Origin: UBA2357 sp041916775 | GTDB taxonomy: Bacteria > Pseudomonadota > Gammaproteobacteria > Burkholderiales > Rhodocyclaceae | Assembly: GCA_041916775.1 (NCBI GenBank) | Contig: JAYRYZ010000006.1 | Span: forward strand, 1 to 64,000 | Direction: 5' to 3' | Length of the DNA: 64,000 nucleotides | Part shown: positions 18,150 to 26,025 of the stretch, in pieces | Layout: every line of letters begins with the position of its first letter | Numbering within the stretch: the stretch's first letter is position 1 | The notes under the pieces: model-generated | Told to the model about the DNA's origin: nothing | Databases searched by the model: none | Seen by the model: only the letters and a program-made list of their open reading frames with translations | Translations under genes and position numbers: made by a program

Positions 18150-19610
18150 TCACAACGACTCTAGGAAGCGCAGCAGCGCCTCGCGGTCGGCCTGGTTGAA
18201 TCCCAGCACGGCCTGCCGTGCGGACTCCGCCTCGCCACCATGCCACAACACCGCTTCCATCAGGTCGCGCGCGCGACCGTCGTGCAGGAAAAAGGTGTGC
18301 CCATTCACTGCGCGGATGAGGCCGATACCCCAAAGCGGCGGCGTGCGCCACTCGCGTCCGCTCGCCTCGAAATCGGGACGACCATCGGCGAGCCCGTCGC
18401 CCATGTCGTGCATCAGCAGATCGGTGTAGGGGTAGATGGTCTGGCGCGAGAGCTCCGGATAATCCGCCAGCTCGCCGGTGACATGGCGCGGCACATGGCA
18501 GCTGGCGCAGCCCACCGCGTTGAAGAGTTGCTTGCCGCGCAGCACGGTCGGGTCGCGCACGTCGCGCCGCGCCGGCACTGCCAGCGTGGTGGTGTAGAAG
18601 ATGGTGCGGGCGAGCGCCTGGTCGTCGATGTCCACCGCGCCCTCATTGCGCTTCTGCCGCCACTCCGCCTCGCGCGCCATGCGCGCGCGGCAGTCCGTCT
18701 GGGCCGAGGGGCAATCTTCATGCGGGAACAGCGACGAGGTAATGCCGATGTCGCCATTGAATGCGCCGGCGGTCTGATGGGCGACGCTGCCGACGTTGGC
18801 CTTCCAGCCGAAGCGGCCCACGACCCAGTCGTTGCGGCTCGCATCCCAGACGCGGTTGGGGCGGCCGGAGACGACACCCTCCTCGGCCTGACGCCTGGCG
18901 ATGGCGAGCAGGTCGGCCTCGGGGATGGCTTCCAGCAGCCCCAGCCCGATCACCTGCGGTGCGACGCGCGGCGAGATCAGTGTGGCAGGATGGAGTGGCC
19001 CGTAGGCCGCATTCTCCAGACGGTAGGCGGGCTTGCGCAGGCTGTAGGGCGTGCCGTCGTCGAAGCTGCCCGGCAACTCGGTGTAGGCGACCATGACCTC
19101 CGCCTCGGGCGCGACGCCGGTCACCGCGAGATTGTTGAGCTGGCCGCCGTAGGTCGGCTCCGGGACCACCCCATCCTTGCCGGCGGACTGCCCCTCCGGG
19201 GTCGGAATCGACAGGCGCATCAGCAGGCCTACCGGCGCCTCGCTCTGCACGCCGTCCACTTGCGCCGGCGGTGCGCCGCGTCCATCCATGGCATGGCATC
19301 CGGCACAAGAGCGCGCGATGAAGTGCGGCCCCAGGCCATCGCGGCCGGTGGTCGAGGCCGGCGCCTCGACCCAGTTCTTCTTGAAGAACGAGTTGCCGAT
19401 GAAGAACGGCGTCTGCCGGTCGACGGAGAGGTTCGCCGCCGGGTAGGAGAACGCATTGCGGCCGGTATCGCTGATCGTGGTGTCGCCGCCTGCGAGCTCC
19501 TCGCCCAGCTCGTAGCCGGTCGGGTCGGCAGTGGCGGACAGGGAAACCAGGCAGGCCAGGATGGCGAGGGGGGCACGCGCGCTGCGGGCGGTGAGAGACG
19601 AGGCTTTCAT
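18150..19610 (-). CDS. di-haem c-type cytochrome oxidoreductase (DUF1111)
   Basis: A 486-aa periplasmic protein with a cleavable signal (about 1-28, ending LSATADP) and two c-type haem motifs, CAGCH (102-106) and CASCH (about 360). DUF1111 proteins were called thiol oxidoreductases but resemble MauG/CcP-type di-haem enzymes. In imelysin operons they are thought to change iron redox state during uptake. Haem ligation would need the Ccm machinery, not seen here. It is the second gene of the operon, after the HxxE-containing imelysin. Confidence 0.9.
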   Translation of the reverse strand: MKASSLTARSARAPLAILACLVSLSATADPTGYELGEELAGGDTTISDTGRNAFSYPAANLSVDRQTPFFIGNSFFKKNWVEAPASTTGRDGLGPHFIARSCAGCHAMDGRGAPPAQVDGVQSEAPVGLLMRLSIPTPEGQSAGKDGVVPEPTYGGQLNNLAVTGVAPEAEVMVAYTELPGSFDDGTPYSLRKPAYRLENAAYGPLHPATLISPRVAPQVIGLGLLEAIPEADLLAIARRQAEEGVVSGRPNRVWDASRNDWVVGRFGWKANVGSVAHQTAGAFNGDIGITSSLFPHEDCPSAQTDCRARMAREAEWRQKRNEGAVDIDDQALARTIFYTTTLAVPARRDVRDPTVLRGKQLFNAVGCASCHVPRHVTGELADYPELSRQTIYPYTDLLMHDMGDGLADGRPDFEASGREWRTPPLWGIGLIRAVNGHTFFLHDGRARDLMEAVLWHGGEAESARQAVLGFNQADREALLRFLESL

Positions 19611-19700
19611 GATGAGTGATGAGGCGGCAGAGCCACGATGCGAGGTTCGATTGCCGACCGGCGCGCCATCGCGACGCGCGCTGGTCGACCGCTTGCCGGC

Positions 19701-20849
19701 TTACTCCGGCAGCGCGGTGTTGAGGCGCTTGATGCCGAGTACCGCGGCGGCCTCGACCAGCGCTTCGGTCTGGCTCTTGAGCGCGACGACCGTGGCCTCG
19801 ACCTTGGCCCGCCCCGGGTTGCCCGCCAGGATGGCCTGATCGAAGGGTGTGGGGATGGCCCCGGCGGCCTTCACGCTCGCATCCATGCGGCTGCTCACCT
19901 TATCGGCAATGGCCTTGTCCTTCGCGGCCACCAGCGCGCTCAGCGATGCGCCGCTGATGCGACTGCCGTCCAGGCGCACGAACTCGCCCTTCCACACGTT
20001 GCGAATACCGAGCGCATTGGCAACGACATCGCGGTGGGTGTTGTCGGAGAAGCAGGAGTGCTCGTCCTCCTGGCTCTGCGAATCGAGCGCGACCTCGATG
20101 CGTTCGCCTGCGAGCTCGGCGCGGCTGAGGATGCCCAGGGCCGAGACCATCTTGTCGAGACTCGCGGGGTTGGCGACGAAATCCACCCGGTAGTTGCCGC
20201 CACCCGGCGCCCAGGCCTTCTCGAGGCCCTCCAGGTCGGAGACGAGGAGATCGGTGACGACCTTGAGATAGCCACGGCGGCGATCGGCGTTCGGCGTCCT
20301 GCCATCGACGAAATCCGTCCACGCACGCTCGCCCGGCCCGTCGGCGCGCAGGTCCTGGCCCCACAGCATGAACTCGATCGCGTGCCAGCCGGTGGAGATG
20401 TTCTCCTCGCCGTCCTTCTCGTTGAGGGCCGCCAGGGTATCCGCATCCAGCTTCACAGCGGGGTTGTTGATGATCCCGGCAGCCTGGTTGTCGACCACGC
20501 TGTCGACATAGGCCTCGTCCATCGGCCAGGCGTTGATCTGGCCTTCCGGGCCGTCCTCTCCGTCGATCGGGCCGCCATAGAAGCGGAACGCCTCGGTCTG
20601 ACCATACCACTCGCGCGCCTCCAGCCACGCCGTGCGCGCCTTCTGCAGCCCGGCCTCGCTCGGCGCGGCGAGGAAGGCATCCACCGCAGCCTGCAGCGTG
20701 CGCGCCGCGGTCGCGGTGTCGGCATAGGCGGCATGCACGAGTGTGCCGTAGTGCGCGAGCACCCCTTCCGCAGACATGGTTTTCTGGGCAAACGCAGGCG
20801 CTGCGAGCGACAGGGTCAGCAATCCGGCGGCAAGTACGTTGAGGCGCAT
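19701..20849 (-). CDS. imelysin family iron-binding protein (IrpA-like)
   Basis: A 382-aa exported protein with a clear signal peptide (1-21, LAAPAFAQ). It has the imelysin metal motif GWHAIE (about 154-159) within the usual STGWHAIEFMLWGQD segment, and the NADRRRGYLK and NNTHRD-type segments of the family. It is predicted to bind iron in the periplasm. It is the first gene of a four-gene minus-strand operon (imelysin, DUF1111, imelysin, DUF1513). A Fur-like palindrome lies 71-89 bp upstream of the ATG, so iron repression is likely. The upstream spacer is shared with the divergent dnaE2 gene. Confidence 0.92.
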   Translation of the reverse strand: MRLNVLAAGLLTLSLAAPAFAQKTMSAEGVLAHYGTLVHAAYADTATAARTLQAAVDAFLAAPSEAGLQKARTAWLEAREWYGQTEAFRFYGGPIDGEDGPEGQINAWPMDEAYVDSVVDNQAAGIINNPAVKLDADTLAALNEKDGEENISTGWHAIEFMLWGQDLRADGPGERAWTDFVDGRTPNADRRRGYLKVVTDLLVSDLEGLEKAWAPGGGNYRVDFVANPASLDKMVSALGILSRAELAGERIEVALDSQSQEDEHSCFSDNTHRDVVANALGIRNVWKGEFVRLDGSRISGASLSALVAAKDKAIADKVSSRMDASVKAAGAIPTPFDQAILAGNPGRAKVEATVVALKSQTEALVEAAAVLGIKRLNTALPE

Positions 20850-20919
20850 CGATGGATCTCCGGGAGGCGGTGCAAGGGTGAAGAAGCGGGTACGGGGGCC
20901 GTGGTAATGAAGAAAAGTT

Positions 20920-20938
20920 AATGCGAAGAATTCGTATT
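20920..20938. promoter_or_regulatory. Fur-box-like palindrome
   Basis: AATGCGAAGAATTCGTATT has seven of nine complementary pairs around a central A and resembles the 19-bp Fur operators with AATGCGAA/TTCGCATT arms. It lies in an AT-rich stretch upstream of the iron operon, 71 bp from the imelysin ATG. Assignment to Fur is inference from pattern and context. Confidence 0.65.
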
Positions 20939-21009
20939 ATTTTTAGCTTATCACGCTGTCCGTCCATTGGGTAGCACCACGACACGCGCTTCGGCGATGA
21001 TTTGCTAAA

Positions 21010-21025
21010 CTGTATTTCCATACAC
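21010..21025 (+). promoter_or_regulatory. LexA box of dnaE2
   Basis: CTGTATTTCCATACAC matches CTGTAT-N4-ATACAG except for the final base (C for G). It ends 16 bp before the dnaE2 ATG, so bound LexA would block initiation. This gives dnaE2 its own SOS control independent of lexA-imuAB. Confidence 0.78.
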
Positions 21026-21041
21026 CTCACGATGTCCCCGA

Positions 21042-24000
21042 ATGCGCCACCTCCCCGACTACGCCGAACTGCACTGCCAGAGCAACTTCAGCTTCCAGCA
21101 CGGCGCCTCGCACCCGGAGGAACTGGTGGAGCGCGCCGCCGCGCTCGGCTACAGCGCGCTCGCGCTCACCGACGAATGCTCGTTCGCCGGCGTGGTGCGC
21201 GCGCACCAGGCGGTGCGCAGGCTGCAAGCGCAGGGCTGCGCGCTGCGGCTCATCGTCGGCACCTGGCTGCGCCTCGCCGATGGCCCCGCGCTGGTCTTGC
21301 TGGCCTGCAACGCGCCGGGCTATGCCGCACTTTCGCGACTCATCACCCGGGGGCGCCGGGCCGCGCGCAAGGGGCGCTACCACCTCACCCGTCAAGATGT
21401 GGGCGCGGAGCGGCTCGACGGATGCGTGGCCTTGCTGACGGCACCGACAGCGCCGGGGAGCTGGGGCGGACGCAACAACGGCGAGGGCGACAGCGGTGGC
21501 AGTGGTTGCGCCGGCACAAATCATTGCGCTTTTGCTGGAGACAGCGGCAGCAATGACGATGGCCGTTGCAGTGGTGAGGACGACACGCTGCTCGCCGACC
21601 TCGCCTGGCTGCGGGGCCTCTTCCCCGAGGCCTGCTGGCTCACAGTGAGCCTGCTGCTGCAGGGCGACGACGCAGCGCGGCGCGCGCGCCTGGAGCGCAT
21701 CGCCCGCCACGCCGGGGTACCGCTGGTGGCCACCGGCAGCGTGCTCATGCACGACGCCGCGCGCCGCCCGCTCGCCGATGTGCTCACCGCACTGCGCCTG
21801 CACACCAGCATCGCCGAGGCCGGGCTGGCGCTCGCGGGCAATGCGGAGCGCCGGTTGCAGGACCGCGCCACCCTGGCCCGCCGCTACCCGCCTGCGCTGC
21901 TCGCGGAATCCCTGCGCATTGCCGAACGCTGCCGCTTCAGCCTCGATGCGCTGCGCTACCAGTACCCGGAGGAGGTCGTACCGGCCGGACACACCGCGAC
22001 GAGCGGCCTGGGTGCGCTGGTGGAGCACGGACTCGTCCGGCGCTACACCAGCCCGGGCGGCAGCCGGCCGGTGCCGGAAACGGTGCGCAGCCAGGTAGCG
22101 CGCGAGCTCGCGCTGATTGCCGCGCTGCGCTACGAGGCCTACTTCCTCACGGTGTACGACATCGTCCGCTTTGCCCGCAGCCGCGGGATCCTGTGCCAGG
22201 GCCGCGGCTCGGCGGCGAACTCGGTGGTGTGCTGGGCGCTGGGCATCACCGAGGTGTCGCCCGAGACCGGGACGATGCTGTTCGAGCGCTTCATCTCCGC
22301 CGAGCGCAACGAACCGCCCGACATCGACGTGGATTTCGAGCATGAGCGACGCGAAGAGGTCATCCAGTACATCTACACCCGCTACGGGCGCGAGCGCGCC
22401 GCGCTGGCCGCGACGGTGATCCGCTACCAGCCGCGCAGCGCCCTGCGCGACGTGGGTCGGGCGCTGGGTTTTCCCGAGGCGCAGATCGACCGCCTAGCCC
22501 GCGACCAGATCTGGTTCGACGGCCGCCGCATCGCACCCGAACGACTGATCGACGCCGGGCTGGATCCGGAGAGCCCGATGGTGCGGCGACTGACCGACTG
22601 CGTGCATGCGCTGATCGGCTTCCCCCGCCACCTCTCGCAGCATGTCGGCGGCTTCGTCATCGCGCGTGGTCGGCTGGACGAGCTGGTGCCGGTGGAGAAC
22701 GCGGCGATGCCGGAGCGCACCGTGATCCAGTGGGACAAGGACGACCTCGACGCCATGGGCTTGCTCAAGGTGGATGTGCTGGCGCTCGGCATGCTGACCG
22801 CGCTGCGTCGCAGCCTGGCGCTGCTGTCCGCCTGGCAGGGGCGGCCGATGATGGGCCTCGCCGACATCCCGCAGGAGGACCCGGCGGTATATGCGATGCT
22901 GTCGCGCGCCGACTCGATCGGCGTGTTCCAGGTGGAGTCGCGGGCGCAGATGACCATGCTGCCGCGCCTGCGCCCGCGCTGCTTCTACGACCTCGTGGTC
23001 GAGGTCGCCATCGTGCGGCCGGGCCCGATCCAGGGCGGCATGGTGCATCCCTACCTGGAAGCGCGCGCACGTGCCGCACGGGGCGAGGCGATCGATTATC
23101 CGCGCCCCTGCCGCCCGGTCGCCGCGGAAAGCGCCGCGCCGCACGCCAGCGACGGCGTCCGCCGGGTGCTGGAGCGCACCCTGGGGGTGCCGATCTTCCA
23201 GGAGCAGGTGATGCAGCTCGCCGTGGTGGCGGCTGGCTTCACCCCCGGCGAGGCAGACCAGCTGCGCCGCTCGATGGGCGCCTGGCGCAGGCAGGGCGAG
23301 CTCGAGAAGTACCGCGCGCAGCTCCTCGACGGCATGGCCGCGCGCGGCTACGACAGCGCCTTCGCCCAGCGCCTGTGCGACCAGATCCAGGGCTTCGGCA
23401 GCTACGGCTTCCCAGAATCGCATGCGGCGAGCTTCGCGCTGCTGGTGTATTTCTCCGCCTGGCTGAAATGCTTTCACCCCGCCGCCTTCCTGTGCGGCCT
23501 GCTCAACAGCCAGCCGATGGGCTTTTACTCGCCCTCGCAGCTGATTCAGGACGCACGCCGGCACGGGGTCGAGGTTCGCGCACCGGATGTGGCCTTCAGC
23601 GCCTACGATTGCACGCTCGAGGCGCCCTCGCCACCGCCCTCGCCACCGCCATCACCAACGCCCTCGCCAACGCTCTCACCGCTTCCCGACGCGAACGTCG
23701 CACCCGACCATGCAACCGATTTTGTGCGGGACCTTGCGCCAAACCGCCCACCAGATTTCACACCACAAACCGGCAACCCGCCCGCGGCCCGCCTTGGCCT
23801 GCGCATGGTGAAGGGGCTGGGCGAAGCGGCAGCGGCACGCATCGTCGCGGCGCGGGCCGCGCAGCCCTTCCGCGACTGCGACGACCTCGCCTTGCGCGCC
23901 GCGCTCGACCCGGGCGAGATGTCGCGCCTCGCCCGCGCCGGCGCGCTCGCGAGCCTTGCCGGCAACCGCCGCCAGGCGCTGTGGCAGGCCATGGGGAGCC

Positions 24001-24485
24001 GCCCGGCGGAAGGTATCCTGCGAGGCGCGGCGATCCACGACACCCGGCTCGCGCTGCCACCGCCGGACGAGGGGCGCGCGCTGCTGGACGACTACGCCCA
24101 CCTCGGCTTCACGCTCGGGCGCCACCCGCTCGCGCTGCTGCGCGAGCACCTGCGTAAGGCGCGCTTTCTCACCGCGCGCGAGATCCTCGCCTGCGCCGAC
24201 CGCCAGCTCGCCCGCGCCGCCGGCCTCGTCACCTGCCGCCAGCGCCCCGGCACTGCCAAGGGCACCCTGTTCGTGACGCTGGAAGACGAAACCGGTTTCA
24301 TCAACGTCATCGTCCGCCCCGCCCTGCAGGCACGCCAGCGCCAGACGCTGCTGCGCGCTCGCCTGCTCGGTGTCTATGGCCAGATCAGCCGCCAGGGCGA
24401 GGTGGTGCATCTCCAGGCCGGCCATGTGGTCGACCACTCCGCGCTGATCGGCACCCTGAGCGCCCACAGCCGGGATTTCCAATAG
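21042..24485 (+). CDS. dnaE2: error-prone DNA polymerase DnaE2
   Basis: A 1147-aa C-family polymerase for SOS mutagenesis. A PHP domain opens with YAELHCQSNFSFQHGASHPEE. The palm contains PDIDVDF with the catalytic aspartates, and a tandem HhH/OB region ends the protein. It works with ImuA and ImuB, encoded 8.3 kb upstream. It is longer than usual because of two low-complexity insertions. One is a Gly/Ser/Asn/Asp-rich stretch at about residues 145-182, inside the PHP region. The other is a Pro-Ser tandem repeat followed by a polar linker at about 862-910, between the finger and OB portions. Both keep the frame open and look tolerated rather than disruptive. Confidence 0.94.
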   Translation: MRHLPDYAELHCQSNFSFQHGASHPEELVERAAALGYSALALTDECSFAGVVRAHQAVRRLQAQGCALRLIVGTWLRLADGPALVLLACNAPGYAALSRLITRGRRAARKGRYHLTRQDVGAERLDGCVALLTAPTAPGSWGGRNNGEGDSGGSGCAGTNHCAFAGDSGSNDDGRCSGEDDTLLADLAWLRGLFPEACWLTVSLLLQGDDAARRARLERIARHAGVPLVATGSVLMHDAARRPLADVLTALRLHTSIAEAGLALAGNAERRLQDRATLARRYPPALLAESLRIAERCRFSLDALRYQYPEEVVPAGHTATSGLGALVEHGLVRRYTSPGGSRPVPETVRSQVARELALIAALRYEAYFLTVYDIVRFARSRGILCQGRGSAANSVVCWALGITEVSPETGTMLFERFISAERNEPPDIDVDFEHERREEVIQYIYTRYGRERAALAATVIRYQPRSALRDVGRALGFPEAQIDRLARDQIWFDGRRIAPERLIDAGLDPESPMVRRLTDCVHALIGFPRHLSQHVGGFVIARGRLDELVPVENAAMPERTVIQWDKDDLDAMGLLKVDVLALGMLTALRRSLALLSAWQGRPMMGLADIPQEDPAVYAMLSRADSIGVFQVESRAQMTMLPRLRPRCFYDLVVEVAIVRPGPIQGGMVHPYLEARARAARGEAIDYPRPCRPVAAESAAPHASDGVRRVLERTLGVPIFQEQVMQLAVVAAGFTPGEADQLRRSMGAWRRQGELEKYRAQLLDGMAARGYDSAFAQRLCDQIQGFGSYGFPESHAASFALLVYFSAWLKCFHPAAFLCGLLNSQPMGFYSPSQLIQDARRHGVEVRAPDVAFSAYDCTLEAPSPPPSPPPSPTPSPTLSPLPDANVAPDHATDFVRDLAPNRPPDFTPQTGNPPAARLGLRMVKGLGEAAAARIVAARAAQPFRDCDDLALRAALDPGEMSRLARAGALASLAGNRRQALWQAMGSRPAEGILRGAAIHDTRLALPPPDEGRALLDDYAHLGFTLGRHPLALLREHLRKARFLTAREILACADRQLARAAGLVTCRQRPGTAKGTLFVTLEDETGFINVIVRPALQARQRQTLLRARLLGVYGQISRQGEVVHLQAGHVVDHSALIGTLSAHSRDFQ
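23625..23684 (+). repeat. 12-bp in-frame tandem repeat in dnaE2
   Basis: Five units of about 12 bp (first CCCTCGCCACCG, then diverging) encode a Pro-Ser-Pro-Pro/Thr run. Unit number changes would keep the reading frame. Confidence 0.75.
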
Positions 24486-24512
24486 GTTCGCGCAGCAGAC
24501 TGGTTGCCCTGC

Positions 24513-25166
24513 TCACCTCAACTGCGCCAGCACCGCCTCCACCAGCCGCTCGACCTCGTCCTTCGCCGCCTGCGCGGCCTTGCCCATCTGGTACACCGAG
24601 CCGCCCATCACCGCGCTCTGCGCATAGGCGTTGCGCTGCGTGAGCGGCGCATCGAGCACCGGCAGGGTGAAGTCCTGCATCACCTCCAGCACCGAGCCGG
24701 ACAGCGCGGTACGCTGCACCCGGTTGGGGAGGAGCGCGCCGGCGAGGGCCTTGCGCGTCGCCATGTGCTTGAGGATGAAGCGCTCCATCGCGCGCGCGCT
24801 CCACAGGTCCGGCGGGCTGGGCACCACCGGCACCAGCGCCAGATCGGCAAGCTCGAGCGCCAGCGCCGAGTAGGGATGCTCCAGGGATGGAGGGCAATCG
24901 AGCAGCACCATCGCCCCTTGCCCGGCAAACCCGGCGATCTGCGCGCGCACCGCCTCGGCGTCCTGCCCGGCGCGCACCACCGTGGCCGGGAATGGCTTGT
25001 CCAGCGACGACTCCGCCCAGCGCAATGCGCTCTCCTGCGGATCGAGATCCAGCACCGCCACCGCAAGCCCACGCGCCGTCATCCCGGCCGCGAGTTGCAT
25101 CGTCACCGTGGTCTTGCCCGCCCCACCCTTCTGGGAGATCAGCGCCACCCGTCTCGCCTTCTTCAT
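24513..25166 (-). CDS. orphan ParA family ATPase
   Basis: A 217-aa deviant Walker ATPase: KGGAGKTT with the signature lysine, LDLDPQ for switch I, and LLDCPPSL for Walker B. The family positions cargo (plasmids, chromosomes, large complexes) on the nucleoid. There is no ParB or parS-like gene next to it, so the cargo is unknown. The ATG at 25166 follows GGAGGG at good spacing; a GTG one codon earlier is less likely. It is convergent with dnaE2 and divergent from vapBC. Confidence 0.88.
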   Translation of the reverse strand: MKKARRVALISQKGGAGKTTVTMQLAAGMTARGLAVAVLDLDPQESALRWAESSLDKPFPATVVRAGQDAEAVRAQIAGFAGQGAMVLLDCPPSLEHPYSALALELADLALVPVVPSPPDLWSARAMERFILKHMATRKALAGALLPNRVQRTALSGSVLEVMQDFTLPVLDAPLTQRNAYAQSAVMGGSVYQMGKAAQAAKDEVERLVEAVLAQLR

Positions 25167-25238
25167 CACATCCCTCCTCGCGATTCGCCGCAGCAGTGTA
25201 GCCCAAGCGCCAGCTTGCCGCGGTATCGTGCGAGATCT

Positions 25239-25263
25239 ATATTGACGATGTTGATATCAATAT
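25239..25263. promoter_or_regulatory. putative VapB operator
   Basis: The inverted repeat ATATTGA/TCAATAT (25239-25245 and 25257-25263) contains the perfect palindrome TTGATATCAA (25251-25260). It ends 15 bp before the vapB ATG, as expected for autoregulation by the VapBC complex. Confidence 0.55.
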
Positions 25264-25278
25264 CTCAGGAGTGCCCTC

Positions 25279-25530
25279 ATGCCGCTTCAGATCGCCAACC
25301 CGACCGTAGTCGAAAAGGTGGATCGGCTCGCAAGACTGACCGGCCTCAGCAAGACGGCCGCCGTCGAGCAAGCGGTTGAGCAGCGCCTGCGCGAGCTATC
25401 CGGTGCAAGCTCCCAGCCCGATGGGGACGCACGAAGGCTGAGAAGCCTGCTCGCCCAATTCGACCACGTGCCTCTTCGGCAGGACCACAATGATCCGCTC
25501 GATTGGGATGAACACGGGCTGCCGCGATGA
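25279..25530 (+). CDS. vapB: antitoxin, VapB/PSK-type ribbon-helix-helix protein
   Basis: An 83-aa protein whose N-terminal half (PLQIANPTVVEKVDRLARLTG, then SKTAAVEQAVEQRLREL) matches the Rv0623-like VapB antitoxins, which bind DNA as dimers. The C-terminal half (polar, ending in DPLDWDEHGLPR) should wrap the toxin. It has a good Shine-Dalgarno sequence (AGGAG) and a 4-bp ATGA overlap with the PIN-domain toxin gene. Repression through the palindrome just upstream is likely. Confidence 0.88.
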   Translation: MPLQIANPTVVEKVDRLARLTGLSKTAAVEQAVEQRLRELSGASSQPDGDARRLRSLLAQFDHVPLRQDHNDPLDWDEHGLPR

Positions 25531-25931
25531 TCGTCGTCGACACGTCCGCCCTGATTGCCATTGTTTTCGGCGAACCGGAACGCGACATCTTCGCTGACCT
25601 GGTTCTGGCCAGCGACAAGGTGCTGATCGCCACGCCCACGCTTCTGGAGACCCGCCTGGTCGTCCATGGGCGCATGGGAGAACGTGGAGTATTGCTCCTG
25701 GATGACATGCTCAACCTGTCGATGTTCGCGCAGGTGGCCCCAGGACCGGAGGAACTGCGTGCTGCCTACGCTGCGTTCGTCACCTACGGCAAGGGCAACG
25801 GCCACCCTGCTGGCCTCAATTTCGGCGACCTGTTCAGCTACGCGCTGGCGAAGACACGAAACCTGCCCCTGCTCTTCAAGGGCAACGACTTCACCCACAC
25901 CGACATCCTCCCCGCCTGGCAGCCGGGTTGA
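25527..25931 (+). CDS. vapC: VapC family PIN-domain ribonuclease toxin
   Basis: A 134-aa PIN nuclease with the acidic site intact: VDTSALIAI (Asp5), LLETRLV (Glu), LNFGDLFSYALA (Asp) and KGNDFTHTD. Family toxins cleave tRNA or rRNA in a magnesium-dependent way and are held by the cognate VapB. It is translationally coupled to vapB through ATGA. The product is full length for the group and the pair looks functional. Confidence 0.92.
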   Translation: MIVVDTSALIAIVFGEPERDIFADLVLASDKVLIATPTLLETRLVVHGRMGERGVLLLDDMLNLSMFAQVAPGPEELRAAYAAFVTYGKGNGHPAGLNFGDLFSYALAKTRNLPLLFKGNDFTHTDILPAWQPG

Positions 25932-26025
25932 GCAACAATCGTTATACTCCCGCACTCGCCGCGCCCGGCGCATGGGCTGCGGGCAAGACCCATATCGAAT
26001 CGAACGCCCACCGAAGGAAACCCGC

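Noticed and set aside
25932..26025. Methionine-type riboswitch before metY
   Set aside because: The gap is only 94 bp and shows no recognisable SAM or SAH aptamer pattern.
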